A stretch of 15,810 nucleotides of DNA, taken from NCBI GenBank assembly GCA_031260545.1, contig JAIRJQ010000124.1, forward strand, positions 1-15,810, given 5' to 3'. Made by a program: the position numbers and the translations under genes. The notes beneath the pieces were generated by a model, which saw only the letters and a list, made by a program, of their open reading frames with translations, did no database searches and was not told the DNA's origin. The DNA comes from Methanomassiliicoccaceae archaeon (lineage in GTDB: Archaea > Thermoplasmatota > Thermoplasmata > Methanomassiliicoccales > Methanomethylophilaceae). How positions within the stretch are numbered: position 1 is the first letter of the stretch; each line of letters opens with the position of its first letter. Shown here in pieces: positions 12,843 to 15,810 of the stretch.

Positions 12843-12850
12843 AATTAATC
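12843..12850 (+). promoter_or_regulatory. TATA-like box of hypA
   Basis: AATTAATC is centred about 25 bases before the hypA GTG, which would allow a leaderless transcript. A GTGAG just before the GTG could alternatively act as a ribosome binding site if initiation is further upstream. Confidence 0.3.
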
Positions 12851-12870
12851 TAAGATGTCAATGACGTGAG

Positions 12871-13260
12871 GTGCACGAAGTATCTGTGATGTCCGATATC
12901 ATAAAAGCGGCGTTCGACGAGCTGTCGAAGCACGATGTCGCAGGAGTTGAGGAGCTGGTGATCGTCATCGGAGATCTGACGAACCTCGGCGAAGAACAAA
13001 TGGAGTTCGCCTTCGACGTCATGACAAAGGGTACCATATTATCAGATGCCAGACTTGTGATAGAGCGCGAACCTATACGTCTGAGATGTAAGCACTGTGA
13101 TTTTGACGGACCTGCGGAAATATTGAAAAATGAGGGTTACGATCATACCATCCCGGTGCTATCATGCCCAAAATGCAAGGGGCCCGTGAACGTGGAGGAA
13201 GGGATGGCCTGCTGTATACGTTCGATCAAGATAAGGGAGGGCGGCAATGTTCAAACTTAG
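12871..13260 (+). CDS. hypA: Hydrogenase nickel-incorporation protein HypA
   Basis: Nickel metallochaperone that, with HypB, loads Ni into the [NiFe]-hydrogenase large subunit. The 129-residue protein starts MHEVSVMSDI, the conserved opening whose His2 and Met1 amine bind nickel, so GTG 12871 is the correct start. The zinc domain has C73, C76, C99 and C102 in two C-x2-C knuckles (LRCKHC, LSCPKC). Glu3 is also conserved. hypD starts 14 bases before its end. The gene ends in TAG; read-through would add 15 residues up to a TGA at 13306. hypB, hypC, hypE and hypF are not in the window, so maturation genes are dispersed in this genome. Its upstream region shows no clear copy of the CGATAAT motif. 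Confidence 0.96.
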   Translation: MHEVSVMSDIIKAAFDELSKHDVAGVEELVIVIGDLTNLGEEQMEFAFDVMTKGTILSDARLVIEREPIRLRCKHCDFDGPAEILKNEGYDHTIPVLSCPKCKGPVNVEEGMACCIRSIKIREGGNVQT

Positions 13261-14326
13261 GGACGGCGACACCGCGAAAAGGATACTCAGGGACATCAAG
13301 GCGCTTGACGTGAATTGCAAGTTCATGCATGTCTGCGGTACCCATCAGGACACGATGGTAAGGTTCGGTCTCGAGGAATTGCTGATGGACGTAGGCGTAG
13401 AGATACGCCAGGGCCCGGGGTGCCCCGTATGTGTCACCACAAGCACGGAGGTGGCCGCAGGAATAACACTAGCCAGATCCGGAAAGACGGTGTGCGTTTT
13501 CGGGGACATGATGAAAGTTCCTACAACGATCGGATCGCTTAATGATGCGAAGGCCGACGGTGCGGACGTTCGCATAGTCTATTCGATAGAAGATGCCGTA
13601 AGGGTCTCATCATCTTCTGAGAAAGATGTCGTATTCATGTCCGTCGGTTTCGAAACAACGGCACCTACCACCGCGGTACCGTTGAACAAGGGCGTTCCGC
13701 CGAACTTCAGCGTTTACAGCTGCCACCGCATCGTCCCTCCCGCACTGGAAGCGATATTCGAAATGGGCGAGATAAAGGTGGACGGTTTTATACAGCCAGG
13801 CCACGTTTCCGTGATAACGGGGCTCAGCATATTCGAACCGTTCTCTCTCAGATACAAGATGCCGCAGGTCGTCGCAGGTTTCGAACCGCTGGATCTTCTT
13901 ATGGCATCTTACATGTTAGCGAAACAGGTCAGGGAAGGGAGAGCGGAGGTCGAGAATGAATACTCGCGGCTGGTGAAGAAGGACGGTAACCCGAAGGCGC
14001 GCGAACTGCTTGCAAGAACATTCAGGACAGAGGACAGGGCGTGGAGGGGATTCCCCGTCATTAAGAAAAGCGCCCTTGCGTTGAAGAGCGAGTATGAGGA
14101 TCATGATGCATCCAAGATACACGAGGACATTCTGAAAAACATGCCAGACGTTGAGGATGAACCCAAAGGCTGCAGATGCGGCGAGGTCCTGAGAGGTCTT
14201 ATACGTTCTGAAGAATGCCCCATGTTCGGGAAGGCCTGCGACCCGAACAGACCGATGGGCCCGTGCATGGTCTCACACGAAGGAAGCTGCAACATAGCGT
14301 TCCGTTTCTCAGGTCAAAGAAGGTGA
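13247..14326 (+). CDS. hypD: Hydrogenase iron-centre assembly protein HypD
   Basis: Scaffold on which, with HypC and HypE, the Fe(CN)2CO group of [NiFe]-hydrogenase is assembled. The 359-residue protein has MHVCGTHQDTM with the key Cys30, GPGCPVCVTT (56-65) with C59 and C62, GDMMKVP, MSVGFETTAPT, FIQPGHVSVITG, VAGFEPLDLL and VENEYSRLV. The C-terminal [4Fe-4S] region is Cys-rich: GCRCGEVL, EECPMFGKACDP, GPCMVSHEGSC. All parts needed for function appear present. The ATG at 13247 overlaps hypA by 14 bases and follows GAGGGCGG, a good ribosome binding site. It is followed 4 bases later by an unknown gene, and the three genes form an evident operon. Confidence 0.97.
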   Translation: MFKLRDGDTAKRILRDIKALDVNCKFMHVCGTHQDTMVRFGLEELLMDVGVEIRQGPGCPVCVTTSTEVAAGITLARSGKTVCVFGDMMKVPTTIGSLNDAKADGADVRIVYSIEDAVRVSSSSEKDVVFMSVGFETTAPTTAVPLNKGVPPNFSVYSCHRIVPPALEAIFEMGEIKVDGFIQPGHVSVITGLSIFEPFSLRYKMPQVVAGFEPLDLLMASYMLAKQVREGRAEVENEYSRLVKKDGNPKARELLARTFRTEDRAWRGFPVIKKSALALKSEYEDHDASKIHEDILKNMPDVEDEPKGCRCGEVLRGLIRSEECPMFGKACDPNRPMGPCMVSHEGSCNIAFRFSGQRR

Positions 14327-14330
14327 TGTC

Positions 14331-14825
14331 ATGAAGGTCCTGGTAATAACGAACGATTCGACGGTGTTCCTTAAGAATGGATTATCCAGCGCGAAAGATA
14401 TGTTCGGCGGCCGTGTCACTGAAGTGAGGAACTTCTGTAACAGATTGTCCGAGGTATGTGATGTATCATTCGGAATAATTTCCGGAAGGTTCGGTTTCGT
14501 CCCAGGTGAATACACGGTGATGCCTTATACCGAGATAACCGACACACCGGAAGCATATCATCAATTACAGGAACGGAAGGATTATGCATCCGTCATAAAC
14601 AGCGTCTCCAAACCGTTCGACCGTATCATCGTATTTGTGCCGAAGGCTATGATGGCGATCCTTCTCGACAATGACGCATTTCCTAGGAAGGTCATATCCG
14701 TTACCGATGAGGCATTCAAAGAGCACTTCGAAAAGAACGACTGGACATGGTATCCGAGGTCCGGAGCACGCATAGGAAAAGCGAATTCGGATGAAATAAT
14801 AAAAAAGATATCAAGTATGGGATAA
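14331..14825 (+). CDS. HypD-linked conserved-looking protein of unknown function
   Basis: A 164-residue soluble protein. The N-terminus MKVLVITNDSTVF and the inner strand DRIIVFVPKAMMAIL suggest an alpha/beta fold. The segment ISGRFGFVPGEYTVMPYTE (about 50-68) loosely resembles the 'ISAKYGLV ... pY' pattern of DUF6884/YaaA-like proteins, but that is a weak match and I do not assign a family. It has two cysteines (C36, C43), no metal-binding cluster and no membrane segment. It starts 4 bases after the hypD stop with AAGGTGATG just upstream, so it is translated from the hyp mRNA. That context suggests a link to hydrogenase maturation or to nickel/iron metabolism, which is inference only. Confidence 0.68.
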   Translation: MKVLVITNDSTVFLKNGLSSAKDMFGGRVTEVRNFCNRLSEVCDVSFGIISGRFGFVPGEYTVMPYTEITDTPEAYHQLQERKDYASVINSVSKPFDRIIVFVPKAMMAILLDNDAFPRKVISVTDEAFKEHFEKNDWTWYPRSGARIGKANSDEIIKKISSMG

Positions 14826-14830
14826 TATCA

Positions 14831-14859
14831 TAAAATATACTCAATGATGTGATATTTTA
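14831..14859 (+). terminator. Inverted repeat after the hypA-hypD operon
   Basis: TAAAATAT (14831-14838) and ATATTTTA (14852-14859) form a perfect 8-bp inverted repeat with a 13-base loop, starting 5 bases after the last stop codon of the operon. T-runs follow at about 14905-14910 and 14921-14928. The AT-only stem is weak, so termination may depend mainly on the U-tracts. Confidence 0.4.
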
Positions 14860-14953
14860 CGGTCAAAATAGAAGTATTTGATATTAATAACAACAGGATC
14901 GCTATTTTTTCTTAACAATTGTTTTTTTCATCAAAAAAGTTCTGCTAAAATCT

Positions 14954-14968
14954 ATTAACGCCGTTATT
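14954..14968. promoter_or_regulatory. Second copy of the 15-bp palindrome
   Basis: ATTAACGCCGTTATT is the reverse complement of AATAACGGCGTTAAT, which differs at one position from the element at 4221-4235. It keeps the CG-N-CG core flanked by TTAA/TTAT arms. It lies about 300 bases upstream of the surface-protein start codon. Confidence 0.4.
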
Positions 14969-15211
14969 ATCAGCGATAACAAATATGTTAAATATATTAA
15001 CTAATTTTTTTAATTAATGCAATTTTGTTAGTCTTTATATATAAAATGTATTCAAATAACTCGTTTAGGGTCCTTTTTTCGACTGTTTTATAAAAGTAAA
15101 ATACAATCAGATAGAGTAAATATAATAGATTTATTTCACGAAACCAAAAGTATTATTTAACCAAAATGAGGTAACTTTACGATACTAGAATAACTTGTCT
15201 CATCACTTGAC

Positions 15212-15219
15212 AATATATT
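15212..15219 (+). promoter_or_regulatory. TATA candidate of the surface-protein gene
   Basis: AATATATT is centred about 37 bases before ATG 15253. Initiation near 15241 would leave a leader of roughly 12 bases. The G-run AGGGGGGG at 15237-15243 would then only partly remain as ribosome binding site, so a more upstream start (TATATATA near 15036) is an alternative. Confidence 0.35.
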
Positions 15220-15252
15220 CGGACCTGTGTACTAGTAGGGGGGCGTCATTCA

Positions 15253-15810
15253 ATGGAACCACGAGAACCACATAGTGGACTGAAGAGAGAAACTAATAGA
15301 AAAAGAGAAAAAGGATCAGGAGGAAGTAATGATCGTCCTGCATCTATTCGCAAAAAATCATTGACTATTTCGGTAGTATTGGTGCTTATGGCCGCTACGA
15401 TCCTGGGTGCGGTCACATTCAACAATACGAATTCCGATAACGATTCCGATATCGCGATAAACGCACCGTGGGACGGCAAACTCGCCACGGGTTTCGCAGG
15501 CGGCAACGGAACGTCATCTTCACCGTATCTGATCGCGGATGCTTCGCAGTTCGCCTTTATGGCGGACGCGGTGAACAATAACAGACAGGACATGATCAAC
15601 GGAGGAAAGTTCGGAGACAGCAACAAGTATTATAGACTTTCCAATAACATAGAACTTAACGACATCAGTAATTCGAGCGTCTGGAGCGACGGACTGGCAC
15701 CTAAGAACAGCTGGGTCCCGATCGGCAACTCGGCTCAATATTTCGCAGGAACATTTGACGGGGCCGGGTTTGTGATCTCGGGGATATATATCTCTATCGC
15801 ATCATACTAT
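15253..15810 (+). CDS. Membrane-anchored surface/adhesin-like protein, 3' end outside window
   Basis: An open frame of 186 codons starts at ATG 15253 and runs off the window without a stop. Residues 1-35 are very basic (KRETNRKREK, RKK), 36-55 form one hydrophobic helix (SLTISVVLVLMAATILGAVT), and the remainder is Asn/Ser/Asp/Gly-rich, which fits a type II anchor or signal peptide with an extracellular body. After the helix comes GGNGTSSSPYLIADASQFAF (83-102), then YYRLSNNIELND and WVPIGNSAQYFAGTFDGAGFVISGIYI. The strand pattern of AGTFDGAGFVISGI is that of GLUG-type beta-helical repeats in large secreted adhesin-like proteins of gut microbes. A G-rich ribosome binding site (AGGGGGGG) lies 9 bases before the ATG. 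Total size, repeats and cell-wall anchor cannot be seen. It probably contacts host or microbial surfaces (inference). Confidence 0.78.
   Translation, partial: MEPREPHSGLKRETNRKREKGSGGSNDRPASIRKKSLTISVVLVLMAATILGAVTFNNTNSDNDSDIAINAPWDGKLATGFAGGNGTSSSPYLIADASQFAFMADAVNNNRQDMINGGKFGDSNKYYRLSNNIELNDISNSSVWSDGLAPKNSWVPIGNSAQYFAGTFDGAGFVISGIYISIASYY

Larger units (their letters stand above)
14826..15252. other. AT-rich non-coding region upstream of the surface-protein gene
   Basis: These 427 bases are far richer in A+T than the surrounding genes and carry no credible ORF. They hold, in order, the operon-end inverted repeat, a palindrome AACAATTGTT at 14914-14923 with T8 behind it, the ATTAACG/CGTTATT element at 14954-14968, TTATC-AGC-GATAA at 14967-14979, GTTAA-ATATA-TTAAC at 14987-15001, a TATATATA run near 15036-15043, and a second TATA candidate (AATATATT) at 15212-15219. 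Several promoters or a regulatory RNA could fit; I cannot choose between them. Nothing tRNA-like is visible. Confidence 0.5.

Noticed and set aside
15182..15234. Direct repeat TACTAG at 15182-15187 and 15229-15234
   Set aside because: Six bases repeated once in an AT-rich region is within chance expectation, and no further structure supports it.

Overview
The window looks like a piece of the chromosome of a hydrogen-metabolising archaeon. It most resembles a host-associated member of the Methanomassiliicoccales (Thermoplasmatota). The archaeal evidence is direct: a 49-residue ribosomal protein L40e, TATA-box promoters in place of bacterial -35/-10 elements, several genes whose start codon lies about 25-27 bases from a TATA box (leaderless mRNAs), an archaeal topoisomerase IA with four zinc ribbons, a nicotinate phosphoribosyltransferase with the C-terminal zinc knuckle known from Thermoplasma, and a response regulator fused to DUF835. 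NikR, HypA and HypD point to nickel and [NiFe]-hydrogenase metabolism. UAG is a rare stop (2 of 19 genes), as expected in a pyrrolysine-using lineage, but no pyl or methyltransferase gene is present, so the order-level assignment is an inference.

Layout. 1-447: end of an alkyltransferase-like (MGMT-fold) gene whose active-site Cys is replaced by Tyr. 515-664: rpl40e, too short for most gene finders. 818-4172: co-directional receiver-DUF835 protein, enolase and nicotinate phosphoribosyltransferase, closed by a hairpin/U-tract terminator. 4181-5751: an AT-rich promoter with a 15-bp palindrome, a possible 50-residue leader ORF, a small zinc-ribbon protein, a COG0523 (CobW-like) GTPase and a cysteine-tailed partner that overlaps it by GTGA. 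5752-8025 (minus): topA, abutting the partner gene tail-to-tail with no spacer. 8088-8528 (minus): nikR. 8640-12370: a probable five-gene run read away from nikR, comprising a stand-alone asparagine-synthetase-like ATPase domain, an Imm5-like putative immunity protein, an RNA 2',3'-cyclic phosphodiesterase, FolC and endonuclease III. 12518-12769: a small two-helix membrane protein with its own terminator. 12871-14825: hypA, hypD and a gene of unknown function, tightly packed. 14826-15252: very AT-rich non-coding DNA. 15253 to the end: the start of a membrane-anchored, secreted repeat or adhesin-like protein that runs out of the window.

How the genes fit together. Metal handling is the recurrent theme: NikR senses nickel, HypA delivers nickel, HypD builds the Fe(CN)2CO centre, and the COG0523 GTPase with its zinc-ribbon and Cys/His-rich neighbours is probably a further metal chaperone. 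hypB, hypC, hypE and hypF are not here. The most interesting unexplained items are the three-gene COG0523 cluster with an apparently split GTPase, a near-identical palindrome shared by the promoter regions of that cluster and of the surface protein, a three-copy CGATAAT motif between nikR and the Asn-synthetase-like gene, and the HypD-linked orphan. I found no tRNA, rRNA, CRISPR array or insertion sequence.
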